From positions 1 to 64,000 of the forward strand of contig PLLO01000001.1 in NCBI GenBank assembly GCA_003142255.1: a stretch of DNA of 64,000 nt, read 5' to 3'. This document shows positions 53,550 through 62,177 of the stretch, one piece after another (position 1 is the stretch's first letter; every line of letters begins with the position of its first letter). The position numbers were made by a program, and so were the translations under genes. The DNA comes from Bacteroidales bacterium. Its GTDB lineage: Bacteria > Bacteroidota > Bacteroidia > Bacteroidales > VadinHA17. The notes beneath the pieces are model-generated. The model saw nothing but the letters and a program-made list of their open reading frames with translations, was not told where the DNA came from and made no database searches.

Positions 53550-54827
53550 TTAATTTCCGAACCGGGGATTTACAACATTATTATAAATAGATCCGAAAGT
53601 ATATGTAAATCCAATGCTGGTGTAATATGAATAATTTGTTTCAAGAGCTTTCCTGTTAAGCAGGACATCCTCCAGGGAAGCATCTCCGAGGGGAAGGGAT
53701 ATCTGGTCGTGAATCAGGGCGAAACTTCCATAGAGATTGAACGTTAATCCTTTTGCAATTCTGAGATTCGCATTTGTGTAAAGACCAAGCCTGTTATACG
53801 ACCAGTCAAAGAAATAATTGCTCCATGTAAGCGTGGAATTGACCGATCCCCATTTCTGGATAACAGATAAAGATGCAGACAATAAATGAAGACCAGGAAT
53901 TTCTTTGGTTTTTAACCGGCATGTTTTTTCGATATATTTATTTACGTCGACACCTATTCTGTATAAAAATGTAAGTTTCCGGCGTGTCGATTCCGAATAA
54001 GGGAATATGTCATATTCTATTCCCGGAGTGACCCTGATAGAATGGACATAATTATTATAGATTGATGTTTGAAAAGTAACCGATCCCCCGGCAGACCAGT
54101 GATCATTAATACTTTTTACGTAAGAAATATACCCATATTCATCGCGGGTTTTTTTATAATATGTTGTGTCTATGCTGTCAGTTACACTGATATACCTGCT
54201 CTTATTACTTTCAAGATCAATCCCCAGGCTGGATTCAAACTTCGATTTCTCCGTGATTCTGTTGGCTGACACGCTGGAATACAAATAAGAGGTACTATAA
54301 TGTTTTTGTCCATTGGAATATGCCTGAAGACTTAAGCTGTAAACCCAGCTGTTCCATTTGTCGGTCGAAATGGTTTCTTTCAGCGGCTGAGTAAATCGGA
54401 TATCAAAAAACCCGGCAAGCGGAGTTTTAATTACATATCGCATAAGCCCCATTTTCAAAGCCTTCACCTGCTTTGCCCTTATCATATCTTCAGTGTCGTC
54501 AGGCATTGAGTTAACAACAATCGTATCGGCCATTCCTGCATACTTTTTTTGACCGACAAGGAAAAAAGTAAAAGCTCCTCCGCCGGAACCTGTCCACTGG
54601 TAGGTCGGGATTATATAAAGATCAGCCTCTTTAAGATCTCTGACATAGTTAATGAATATTATTTCTCTTTTAATATAATTCATTGTAGAAGTGCTGATAT
54701 AATCATTTTCAGACATATATACTTTCAGGGCATCCTTGCGGACAGTATCATTTGCAGCAACATTCTCCTGTGAATATCCGGCAAGGCATAAAAATGCCAG
54801 GATACAAGAAAACAGAATTTTTTTCAT
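53550..54827 (-). CDS. hypothetical outer-membrane protein
   Basis: A 425-residue exported protein (signal peptide 1-19, ending GYSQ). Residues about 30-140 form a small soluble alpha/beta domain (IKREIIFINYVRDLKEADLYI and MIRAKQVKALKMGLMRYVI), and from about 150 on the sequence is a long series of amphipathic strands with aromatic girdles (NSWVYSLSLQAYSNG, YFFDWSYNRLGLYTN), ending in a strand near FGN. This looks like an outer-membrane barrel with a periplasmic N-terminal domain. No family is recognised. It stands alone behind the hrb gene. Confidence 0.7.
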   Translation of the reverse strand: MKKILFSCILAFLCLAGYSQENVAANDTVRKDALKVYMSENDYISTSTMNYIKREIIFINYVRDLKEADLYIIPTYQWTGSGGGAFTFFLVGQKKYAGMADTIVVNSMPDDTEDMIRAKQVKALKMGLMRYVIKTPLAGFFDIRFTQPLKETISTDKWNSWVYSLSLQAYSNGQKHYSTSYLYSSVSANRITEKSKFESSLGIDLESNKSRYISVTDSIDTTYYKKTRDEYGYISYVKSINDHWSAGGSVTFQTSIYNNYVHSIRVTPGIEYDIFPYSESTRRKLTFLYRIGVDVNKYIEKTCRLKTKEIPGLHLLSASLSVIQKWGSVNSTLTWSNYFFDWSYNRLGLYTNANLRIAKGLTFNLYGSFALIHDQISLPLGDASLEDVLLNRKALETNYSYYTSIGFTYTFGSIYNNVVNPRFGN

Positions 54828-54927
54828 GTTTAAATTAGCTGTAGGTTTAGTAAACAGGAAACGAAGTTAAACAATTCGATATTGCCAATTCAAATTATTT
54901 ATTTTTAGAAGGATGCAGATTATTATT

Positions 54928-54959
54928 AAAAAATCCGGCACCAGAAACCTGGCGCCGGA
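54928..54959 (-). terminator. intrinsic terminator of the PspC operon
   Basis: On the minus strand stem TCCGGCGCCAG/CTGGTGCCGGA with a four-base loop, followed by six T, 36 bases after the PspC gene stop codon. Strong and correctly placed. Confidence 0.85.
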
Positions 54960-54994
54960 CGTCATGAAAATATAAGGAATGAAAAACCAGGAAG

Positions 54995-56545
54995 CTATTT
55001 TCCTTTTTTGCTTTTTGATTCCTGGTTGCTGAGTCCATGCTCAGTCATGATCCAGAAATTGCTTTTTGATTCTGACAAAAGTTCATCATTGTATCTGGAC
55101 CGCAATATAGTTTCAGCAATGTCCTCATCAATATGTACAATTGTCCCTTCCGGTATATTGACATCCAGGCTCACGAAATCAAGAGACCATTTGCCTGCAG
55201 GAGGAATGCAGAAGAATTCGTCGAGATACAGAGTGTCTGCTGAAAGCCTGTAATTGTATATCAGTCTCTTGGCATTCTCTATGGCAGTCAGCCTGTCCCT
55301 GCCTGCAGAATGCCTTGTTATTTCTATATTGGCCGAATTGTCCTTAATTGCTGAAAGGTCAAGATGTGTTTTAATATACATTTCTTTCTTCTCTTTGGAA
55401 ATGAATATGTTATAACCGTTTCCGCCTTTGTCCGGCAGGTTTATCTCATTTCCGGTACGGATGTCTGCCAGTTTTCTTCCGGCTTCAATGTAAAGCGTAT
55501 CTGAAGGCAGCTTTAAATATTCCGTTGAAACTGATCTCTCGGTTTTCCCGTAGCTGACCCCCTCATTAAATAGTACTATTGATAAGGCAGCAGTGCATAA
55601 TATCCAAAATATAAACCCGGTAAGCCATACGAACCCGTCCCTTGCCCTGAACCAGAATATGAGCCTGATCCCTCCGTAAATAAGAGCCAGGAGCGGCAGA
55701 GTGACCACTGCTATTAACAATGCCTTTATCCATGGGGCAGCTGCCGGAGATACTATGTAATTCAGGAAATCGGGCAGATAAGCTAAATTGAATCCCTGAA
55801 CATCGGCAGAGAAAGACCCCGGGTATTTAAACACGAATACCATGATGAACGAAAGCAGTGCAAGAAATCCTGCAAGGACAAGTCCGGTCCCAATAATGAT
55901 CAGGATTATACGGATTATTATGTAAAAAACTTTACCCAGAGCCCCGAATATCTCGTTAATTGCATGACCCAGCCTGTTCCCGGGATGCTGATCCCATTCC
56001 TGAGGCATAGCCCAGTTATGCTGGCCTCCATACATTTCTCTCTTTTGTGAATCAGTTAATGCTGATGGAACTGTAATCCAAAGTGCGAGATATACGAAAA
56101 ATCCGATCCCGAAAGTGAAGGTAAATATAACAAACAGGATCCTGATCCATACGGGGTCGCTGTTGAGGTAAGCGCCTATGCCGCCGCAGACGCCGCCAAT
56201 AATTGAATTCTCGGGATTTCTGAACATTTTTTTTCTTGGACCCGGATTTCCGAATGAGGTTCCATGATCTCCACTCTCATTTCCTGACTGGTCAAAATCT
56301 TCAGGCTTCCCGATCAGTTTTATCATATCATCAACATTCTCTGATGATATGATACCTGCTATGCCTTTTTGTGACAGGAATATTTCTGCTATGCGCGATT
56401 CAATATCTTCTATTGTTTCGTTTCCTCCGGCCACATTCTTGAATTTGTTACTTATGCTCTGAAGATACTCTTTGAGTTTCCCATAAGCATTCTCGTCGAT
56501 TTGAAACAAAGTTCCGCCGAGGTTTATATTTATTGTCTTATCCAT
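54995..56545 (-). CDS. PspC domain membrane protein (large)
   Basis: A 516-residue protein with three parts. Residues about 1-90: a soluble N-terminal domain (INLGGTLFQIDENAYGKLKEYL, then AEIFLSQKGIAGIISSENVDDMIKLIG) shared with the smaller PspC protein of this operon. Residues about 108-165: PspC domain (MFRNPENSIIGGVCGGIGAYL, then IRILFVIFTFTFGIGFFVYLALW). Then four or five further transmembrane helices to about 340 and a periplasmic beta-rich tail with repeated TLYIEAG/TLYLDEF units, as in envelope-stress sensors. PspC domains respond to envelope damage. Co-operonic with PadR; role in stress signalling is inferred. Confidence 0.86.
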   Translation of the reverse strand: MDKTININLGGTLFQIDENAYGKLKEYLQSISNKFKNVAGGNETIEDIESRIAEIFLSQKGIAGIISSENVDDMIKLIGKPEDFDQSGNESGDHGTSFGNPGPRKKMFRNPENSIIGGVCGGIGAYLNSDPVWIRILFVIFTFTFGIGFFVYLALWITVPSALTDSQKREMYGGQHNWAMPQEWDQHPGNRLGHAINEIFGALGKVFYIIIRIILIIIGTGLVLAGFLALLSFIMVFVFKYPGSFSADVQGFNLAYLPDFLNYIVSPAAAPWIKALLIAVVTLPLLALIYGGIRLIFWFRARDGFVWLTGFIFWILCTAALSIVLFNEGVSYGKTERSVSTEYLKLPSDTLYIEAGRKLADIRTGNEINLPDKGGNGYNIFISKEKKEMYIKTHLDLSAIKDNSANIEITRHSAGRDRLTAIENAKRLIYNYRLSADTLYLDEFFCIPPAGKWSLDFVSLDVNIPEGTIVHIDEDIAETILRSRYNDELLSESKSNFWIMTEHGLSNQESKSKKGK

Positions 56546-56574
56546 TTCTTAGATTTTATAAGGTTAATAAATAG

Positions 56575-56901
56575 TTATCTCGTACGGATCAGGTTTACTG
56601 ATTCAACAAGCTCATTCCAGGACTCATCAAGATCAGTAAGATATTCCTTGCCCTCTTTTGTGAGCTCATAGTATTTCCGGGGCGGCCCCTGGGGTGATTC
56701 TTCCCAGCGGTAGCTTAGCAGTCCGGCATTCTTTTGCCGGGTGAGCAGAGGGTAGAGTGTCCCTTCGACCACGATCACCTTCGCATCCTTAAGTTCCTTA
56801 ATGATGTCGCTGGCATAGCATGAGCTTCTTGAAAGTATTGATAGAATGCAATACTCCAGGATTCCCTTGCGCATCTGTGCCTTTGTGTTTTCAAGATCCA
56901 T
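56575..56901 (-). CDS. PadR family transcriptional regulator
   Basis: A 108-residue winged-helix repressor of the small PadR type (no long C-terminal dimer domain). YCILSILSRSSCYASDIIKE (about 16-35) and VVEGTLYPLLTRQKNAGLL (about 44-62) are the HTH region and QGPPRKYYELTKEGKEYL the wing. It is 30 bp upstream of the large PspC gene and 52 bp downstream of the small PspC gene, in the same operon. In Bacteroidota, PadR-PspC pairs are common, and the repressor probably controls this operon. A candidate operator is present upstream of the first gene. Confidence 0.93.
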   Translation of the reverse strand: MDLENTKAQMRKGILEYCILSILSRSSCYASDIIKELKDAKVIVVEGTLYPLLTRQKNAGLLSYRWEESPQGPPRKYYELTKEGKEYLTDLDESWNELVESVNLIRTR

Positions 56902-56952
56902 AGTAATAAGTTTTAAGTTTCAGACTCGTAATCAGCTTCCCGGTTTTGCCTC

Positions 56953-57543
56953 TTACAGGTTCATATTCTTTCTTACAGTATTAAATTCTTTCTTTACAGA
57001 ATCCTTTATATTTTTAATGTTTACTGGTTCACCTTTCATTTCAATCTTTTGAGCCGTGGTTTTCGCCTCAGGCAGGACTATGTACAGGATTAGATAGACA
57101 AGAAGTCCAAGTCCGCCAAGCATGGTAACAACTACAAATATCAGCCTGACTATCCATGGATCCATGTTCCAGTAAGCTCCCATTCCTGCGCATACTCCGC
57201 CGATCATCCGGTGATCCGGATCGCGGTACATCCTATGATACCCCGGAGTTGAAAATTTGTCGCGGGCCGTAGTCCCTTCAGTATCGGAAATATCCTCCGG
57301 TGTTCCCAGAACCGAAATGGCACTGTTCACATCCCCGATCGTTATCACCTGCTTATAGGAGGTCAGCTTTGCGCGGAAGAGTTCTGCCATCCTCGATTCA
57401 ATGTCAGAAAGTATTTCTGCTGAACTCTCCTCTTCTGCAAAATGGATCTCGAGATTCCTGAGATACCTTTTCAGTTCAGAATAAGCATCTTCATCAATGT
57501 TGAAAGAGTAGCCCCCAAGGTTAACGCTTAACGTGATTTTCAT
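56953..57543 (-). CDS. PspC domain membrane protein (small)
   Basis: A 196-residue protein of the same build as the larger PspC gene but without the extra helices and tail. N-terminal soluble domain at about 1-90 (VNLGGYSFNIDEDAYSELKRYL, then VISVLGTPEDIS-like end), PspC domain at about 105-160 (YRDPDHRMIGGVCAGMGAYW, then VRLIFVVVTMLGGLGLLVYLILYI), and a short Lys-rich tail. The shared N-terminal domains suggest duplication within the operon and hetero-oligomer formation. It is the first gene of the operon behind a TATCTTTG box. Confidence 0.88.
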   Translation of the reverse strand: MKITLSVNLGGYSFNIDEDAYSELKRYLRNLEIHFAEEESSAEILSDIESRMAELFRAKLTSYKQVITIGDVNSAISVLGTPEDISDTEGTTARDKFSTPGYHRMYRDPDHRMIGGVCAGMGAYWNMDPWIVRLIFVVVTMLGGLGLLVYLILYIVLPEAKTTAQKIEMKGEPVNIKNIKDSVKKEFNTVRKNMNL

Positions 57544-57580
57544 GATCTTTTAATTTTATAGTACTAAATAATTCAGACAA

Positions 57581-57622
57581 CATGGTAATGCAAAGATATA
57601 ATATAATAATAATACCATGCAA
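57581..57622 (-). promoter_or_regulatory. PspC operon promoter with inverted repeat
   Basis: Minus-strand -7 box TATCTTTG (57591-57598) and TTG (57620-57622) 21 bases upstream. An inverted repeat CATGGTA (57581-57587)/TACCATG (57613-57619) brackets the -7 box with 25 bases between arms, a candidate site for the PadR protein of the operon. Confidence 0.5.
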
Positions 57623-57755
57623 TACATAGTAGTAAAAAAATATAAGTATTTTTAAAAATAAATTGTAACTAAAAGAAAATGAAGAAGATAAAGTTTTTAA
57701 ATAATCTTACTTTAGTAGATAGAACAACAGAATTATTATAAATTTTACTTGCGCT

Positions 57756-57827
57756 GGCTCTGAAAGAGCCATCTATGAATAGCCCCGGTGCAACCGGGGG
57801 TTATTCATATAGCGCCACATTCGTGGC
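57756..57827. repeat. triple-hairpin intergenic repeat
   Basis: Three palindromes in a row: GGCTCT-GAA-AGAGCC (57756-57770), ATGAATAGCCCCGGT/ACCGGGGGTTATTCAT (57775-57808) and GCCAC-ATTC-GTGGC (57814-57827). It fills part of the 317-bp gap (57544-57860) before the Gfo/Idh gene; the rest of the gap is AT-rich and gene-free. Confidence 0.75.
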
Positions 57828-57860
57828 AATTCTATATATTTATAAATTAAAATTTCGTGT

Positions 57861-58844
57861 ATGAAAAAATTCAAATGGGGTATTCTTGCCCCGGGGAAAA
57901 TGGCTGTAAAATTCAGCAGGGGAATACAACTTCTTGAGAATGCAGAAATATATTCTGTAGGCTCACGCGATATTCAGCGCGCTAAAATATTTGCCGAGGA
58001 ATTTGGATGTAAAAAATATTATGGCAGCTATGAGGAGCTTGCCGCTGATCCGGATGTCGATGTGATATATATTGCATCACCGCATTCATATCATCGTGAA
58101 CACACTTTATTATGCCTTAGTAACGGGAAAAATGTAATATGTGAAAAGGCTTTTGCAATGAACTGCAGCGAAGTCAGCCAGATGATCTCGGATGCAAAAA
58201 AGCGAAAACTCTTTCTTATGGAGGCTCTATGGCCTCCTTTCCAGCCATTTTATAAAAAAGCGTCGGAGATAATCGAGTCGGGGGTACTGGGAAAAATATA
58301 CCATCTTCATGGTTATTTTACATTTATAGCACCCTATGATCCTCTTGATCGAAAATTCAACCTTTCACTTGGAGGGAGCTCACTTCTTGATATTGGCATA
58401 TACCCTGTAATTGATGCACTTACTTTCATGGGAGTGCCAGATGATGTAAAAGCTTCGGCAGCATTTTCTCCAACCGGCTCTGAAGAATCTGTTTCTGTAA
58501 TTTTCAGGTATAAGGATGGACGTATGGCTACATTGTATAGTTCATTTAAAACAAGTATCGGCATCGGATGCGAGATTATATGTGAAAAAGGAAATATAAC
58601 AGTATCACGCGGCCGCGACATGAACCAGCGTGTTTTACTTGAGCTCCACGGCAGTGAAAAGCAGGAATTTGTGTTTTCACCCCCCGCAATGGGCTACCAT
58701 TGGGAGGCTGAAGAGGTGATGAAGTGTCTCGACGATAATAGAACTCAGAGTCAGGTCGTTCCGATTTCCTTCAGCGTCAATCTCATAAAAACACTTGACA
58801 GAATACGTGAAGAAGCAGGAATAATTTTCCCGGATATCGATTAA
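57861..58844 (+). CDS. Gfo/Idh/MocA family oxidoreductase
   Basis: A 327-residue NAD(P)-dependent dehydrogenase of the glucose-fructose oxidoreductase/myo-inositol dehydrogenase family. Nucleotide-binding GILAPGKMAVKFSRGIQ (about 8-24) is a variant of GxGxxG, and VICEKAFAMN (about 92-101; the catalytic Lys in EK) with SLLDIGIYPVIDAL (about 172-185) follow as in the dimeric dihydrodiol dehydrogenase-like branch. A C-terminal alpha/beta domain completes it. It acts on a sugar or cyclic polyol not identifiable here. No sugar gene is directly adjacent. Confidence 0.93.
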   Translation: MKKFKWGILAPGKMAVKFSRGIQLLENAEIYSVGSRDIQRAKIFAEEFGCKKYYGSYEELAADPDVDVIYIASPHSYHREHTLLCLSNGKNVICEKAFAMNCSEVSQMISDAKKRKLFLMEALWPPFQPFYKKASEIIESGVLGKIYHLHGYFTFIAPYDPLDRKFNLSLGGSSLLDIGIYPVIDALTFMGVPDDVKASAAFSPTGSEESVSVIFRYKDGRMATLYSSFKTSIGIGCEIICEKGNITVSRGRDMNQRVLLELHGSEKQEFVFSPPAMGYHWEAEEVMKCLDDNRTQSQVVPISFSVNLIKTLDRIREEAGIIFPDID

Positions 58845-58932
58845 GACCGCACGACTGACTGCACGATTCAAGGAGCTTAGCGACGCAGTTCCGCGAATCG
58901 GAAGCACGATTACGCTATTGCACGATCAAAAA
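58845..58932. other. short spacer with GCACGA repeats
   Basis: GCACGA occurs four times between the Gfo/Idh stop codon and the rhomboid start (two GCACGATT copies). The TTG in the last copy could start the rhomboid reading frame but lies in the repeat. Confidence 0.45.
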
Positions 58933-59628
58933 ATGAATGATTCTTCTCCAGATATTAAATCCGAGGCTGCTTTCTACAGGAAGAAATTTCTGCTGAGCAT
59001 TATTATTCCATCTGTCATTGTTCTCTTCATGTGGATTGTCAGAATCACTGAAACCATCTTTGGGCTCGATCTTTCAAACCTGGGAATATATCCTCTTGAA
59101 ATAAAGGGGCTACCCGGAATTTTTCTTTCTCCATTCATTCATGAGAACTTCCGGCATCTGCTGAATAATACGCTGCCGCTTTATATGCTTTCTATAACTC
59201 TTTTCTTTTTTTATTCGGAAATAGCCCTTAAAGTTTTATCCTGGACCTGGATTCTTACAGGATTGCTGGTATGGCTGGGTGGAAGGGAAGCATGGCACAT
59301 CGGGGCAAGCGGATTGGTTTACGGGCTTGCCTCATTCCTCTTTTTCAGCGGCATCATACGGCGCTATTACAGGCTGGTTGCATTATCTCTCCTCATAGTT
59401 TTTATGTATGGTGAAATGGTATGGGGCATTTTCCCCGGCGTCTATCAGAATGTCTCATGGGAATCTCATATGCTTGGGTTCGTATCAGGGATCATTCTTG
59501 CTGTATGGTACAGGAAAAAGGGTCCTCAATCGCCGGTTATTGAATGGTCTGAGGAAGAAGAGAAGGAGAGCGGAAATGGAAACGATGAAAATGCTGATAA
59601 CAGCAAAATGCCTAACTTAGAATTCTGA
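58933..59628 (+). CDS. rhomboid family intramembrane serine protease
   Basis: A protein of 231 residues from the ATG used here. It has about six transmembrane segments. The catalytic Ser is in HIGASGLVYG (about 126; GASG is typical of rhomboids) and the His in ESHMLGFVSG (about 177); an Asn-rich FRHLLNNTLP (about 73) is the oxyanion region and the substrate-cleft loop. Rhomboids cut membrane proteins within the bilayer. The acidic C-terminal tail (EEEKESGNGNDENAD) is cytoplasmic. A TTG 15 bases upstream lies in a repeat, so ATG is preferred. Substrate unknown. Confidence 0.88.
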   Translation: MNDSSPDIKSEAAFYRKKFLLSIIIPSVIVLFMWIVRITETIFGLDLSNLGIYPLEIKGLPGIFLSPFIHENFRHLLNNTLPLYMLSITLFFFYSEIALKVLSWTWILTGLLVWLGGREAWHIGASGLVYGLASFLFFSGIIRRYYRLVALSLLIVFMYGEMVWGIFPGVYQNVSWESHMLGFVSGIILAVWYRKKGPQSPVIEWSEEEEKESGNGNDENADNSKMPNLEF

Positions 59629-59660
59629 AAATTGCCGGGATTCCTGAAATATTAAGGTTT

Positions 59661-60827
59661 ATGATAATTGACGACAAAGATAAACAAGATTCCTTTTCGA
59701 TTGGATTTGATGCGAAAAGGGCTTTCTTTAATTCAAGCGGGTTAGGCAATTACAGCCGGAATCTTTTGAATGCTCTTGCAAAAAATTTCCCCGGCATCCA
59801 TTATTATCTTTTCACGCCAAAGATAAAAAACAGGTTTATCCTGGATAATGACAAACAGTTCACGCTTGTTGAGCCAGACAAGCCTGTCTTCAGATTATTT
59901 AATTCTCTTTGGAGAAGGGTGTTTATGACGAATGAAATAAAACGACGTAAAATTGATTTATTTCACGGATTAAGTCATGAATTGCCGGTCGGCATTGAGA
60001 AAGCGGGAGTAAAATCAATAGTAACGGTTCATGATGTTATTTTTATAAGATTCCCGGAGTTATACAAGTGGTTTGATAGAAAAATCTACACACGTAAAAT
60101 AATTCACGCTTGCAAAGTGTCGGACCGGATTGTAGCTGTCAGCAAACAGACCAGGGACGATCTGATCGCTTGCCTCGGCGTAAGGCCTGATAAAATTACT
60201 GTGATTTACCAGGGTTGTAATCCATGTTTCCGGAATAATTTCAGTGAAGAGTACCATAAAGAAATCCGGGCAAAATACAAACTGCCGGAAAGGTATCTTC
60301 TTTACGTTGGTACGATTGAGGAACGAAAGAATTTATTAAGCGTTATTAAAGCTTTGCACATTGCAGATATAAATATTCCCCTGGTTGTGGTGGGACGAAA
60401 GGTGAAACCATATTTTAAAAAAGTTCTCAATTATATTACGGATAATGGGCTTGATAAAATAATATTCCTGGAAGGCATTTCAAATTCTGACCTGCCGGTA
60501 ATTTACAGGGAGGCCGAATGTTTTATTTACCTTTCTTTTGTTGAGGGCTTTGGTATCCCGTTGCTCGAAGCATTGGTTTCCAGGACTCCTGTTATTACAA
60601 CTGCTGGAGGTTGTTTCCCCGAAGCTGCAGGACCTGGAAGTATTTATGTCGATCCTCATGATCCCAAACAGATAGGTAAAGCTATCATAAAGGTAACAAG
60701 CGATAAGGATTTGAGGGAGAAAATGATCAGTATCGGAGCCGCATATGCAGATAATTTTAAGGATGATCTTATTGCCCGGGATTATATGACGCTTTACCAG
60801 TCAATGTTACAGAGCAGCAAGGACTGA
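59661..60827 (+). CDS. GT4 family glycosyltransferase
   Basis: A 388-residue cytoplasmic GT-B glycosyltransferase. N-terminal acceptor domain with FFNSSGLGNYSRNLLNAL (about 20-37); C-terminal donor domain with YVGTIEERKNLLSVIKAL (about 217) and the E-x7-E motif EGFGIPLLEALVSRTPVITT (about 296) that binds the nucleotide sugar. It adds a sugar to a glycan or lipid, probably in surface-polysaccharide synthesis. It lies 32 bp after the rhomboid gene and 39 bp before the flavoprotein, with no other polysaccharide genes in view. Confidence 0.92.
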   Translation: MIIDDKDKQDSFSIGFDAKRAFFNSSGLGNYSRNLLNALAKNFPGIHYYLFTPKIKNRFILDNDKQFTLVEPDKPVFRLFNSLWRRVFMTNEIKRRKIDLFHGLSHELPVGIEKAGVKSIVTVHDVIFIRFPELYKWFDRKIYTRKIIHACKVSDRIVAVSKQTRDDLIACLGVRPDKITVIYQGCNPCFRNNFSEEYHKEIRAKYKLPERYLLYVGTIEERKNLLSVIKALHIADINIPLVVVGRKVKPYFKKVLNYITDNGLDKIIFLEGISNSDLPVIYREAECFIYLSFVEGFGIPLLEALVSRTPVITTAGGCFPEAAGPGSIYVDPHDPKQIGKAIIKVTSDKDLREKMISIGAAYADNFKDDLIARDYMTLYQSMLQSSKD

Positions 60828-60866
60828 CCCGGAACTGAATAATAACGAAAGCCGAACCACACCCTG

Positions 60867-62177
60867 ATGCACGAAAGATTCAGATACCGGGATGCTGATG
60901 AAATTATCGGTAAGGCTAAAGAACTTGGCTTCGACCTTCCGTTCAGCTATGACCTTACACCCTTGCTCGATCCTTTGACAATTGATGGTTTTTCCATTCA
61001 AAACCGTTTTGTGGTCCAGCCTATGGAAGGGTATGATTCTGCCCATGACGGATCCCCTTCTGCTCTGACAAAAAGACGTTATCTCAGATATGCTGAAGGA
61101 GGAAGCGGTATAATCTGGTTTGAGGCAACAGCAGTTTCGGAAGACGGAAGATCCAATCCCGGTCAGCTTATGATTACCGGAAATAATATTGATTCATTCA
61201 AATCACTTGTTTCTGAAACAAGGATAACCGCCTCAAAAAATGGATTCAAGCCGCTCCTGGTAGTTCAGCTGACTCATTCAGGCAGGTACAGCAAGCCTGA
61301 GGGGAAGCCGCAGCCCAAAGTTGCGTCACTAAACCCGATCCTTGACAAAACGGAACCTTATGTTCTTTCGGATAATGACCTTTTGCGTATTCAGGATCAA
61401 TATATCGCTTCTGCAAAACTTGCTGAAGAAGCAGGATTTAATGCAATTGACATTAAAGCATGTCATGGTTATCTTATAGTAGAATCATTATCAGCGAAAG
61501 AAAGAAATGACAGTAATTACGGCGGAGCCAATCCATTTTCAAGATTCCGGTTCATGCTCGAAATCCTTGACCGCATTCGGGAGGAAGTACCTGGAATGAT
61601 GCTTACAACACGATTAAACATTTCAGACTGCTATAAGGGTGGATTTGGAGTTGACAAAAACGATCAGCCCGATTTCACTGAACCCATGCTTCTTGTTGAG
61701 GAGCTTCTTAAACGAGACATATGGCTGATAAATATAAGCATGGGAAGCCCGTATTTCAATCCTCATGTAACACGCCCCTTTGACACCCCTGTTCCGGGCA
61801 GTCCGGTACCTGACGAGCATCCTCTTAATGGCGTAATGAGGATGATCGGCAGCACTTCATTATTTCAGAAAAGGTTTCCCGAAATAAATTTCGCCGGCTC
61901 GGCATATTCGTATCTGCGGCAATTTGCACTCAATGTGGGAGCGGCAGTAGTAAAAAACAGTGAAGCCTCTTTTATCGGCTTCGGAAGAAACTCGTTCGCA
62001 TACCCGTCAATGCCGGCTGACATAATTAGATTTGGCGAGGCCGATCCTTCGAAATTTTGCATTGCATGCTCCGGCTGCACAAGGCTTATCAGCAATCTAA
62101 GGCATGGCGGATGCGTAATAAGGGACAGGGAGATATATGATACTGAACTTAAAAAGCTATTTGCCGATGGAAAATGA
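60867..62177 (+). CDS. OYE family NADH:flavin oxidoreductase with C-terminal Cys cluster
   Basis: A 436-residue flavin enzyme of the Old Yellow Enzyme group. FMN barrel with RFVVQPMEGYD (about 46), LVVQLTHSGRYSKP (about 130), KACHGYLIVESLSAKERNDSN-like region (about 194) and the TIM-barrel end. Unlike short OYEs, it ends with CIACSGC, a 12-residue spacer, then C (about 399-421), a pattern like the Fe-S site of 2,4-dienoyl-CoA reductase-type proteins, but it has no C-terminal NAD domain. Its stop codon overlaps the start of a second flavoprotein by 11 bases, which suggests that the two form one enzyme complex. Confidence 0.88.
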   Translation: MHERFRYRDADEIIGKAKELGFDLPFSYDLTPLLDPLTIDGFSIQNRFVVQPMEGYDSAHDGSPSALTKRRYLRYAEGGSGIIWFEATAVSEDGRSNPGQLMITGNNIDSFKSLVSETRITASKNGFKPLLVVQLTHSGRYSKPEGKPQPKVASLNPILDKTEPYVLSDNDLLRIQDQYIASAKLAEEAGFNAIDIKACHGYLIVESLSAKERNDSNYGGANPFSRFRFMLEILDRIREEVPGMMLTTRLNISDCYKGGFGVDKNDQPDFTEPMLLVEELLKRDIWLINISMGSPYFNPHVTRPFDTPVPGSPVPDEHPLNGVMRMIGSTSLFQKRFPEINFAGSAYSYLRQFALNVGAAVVKNSEASFIGFGRNSFAYPSMPADIIRFGEADPSKFCIACSGCTRLISNLRHGGCVIRDREIYDTELKKLFADGK

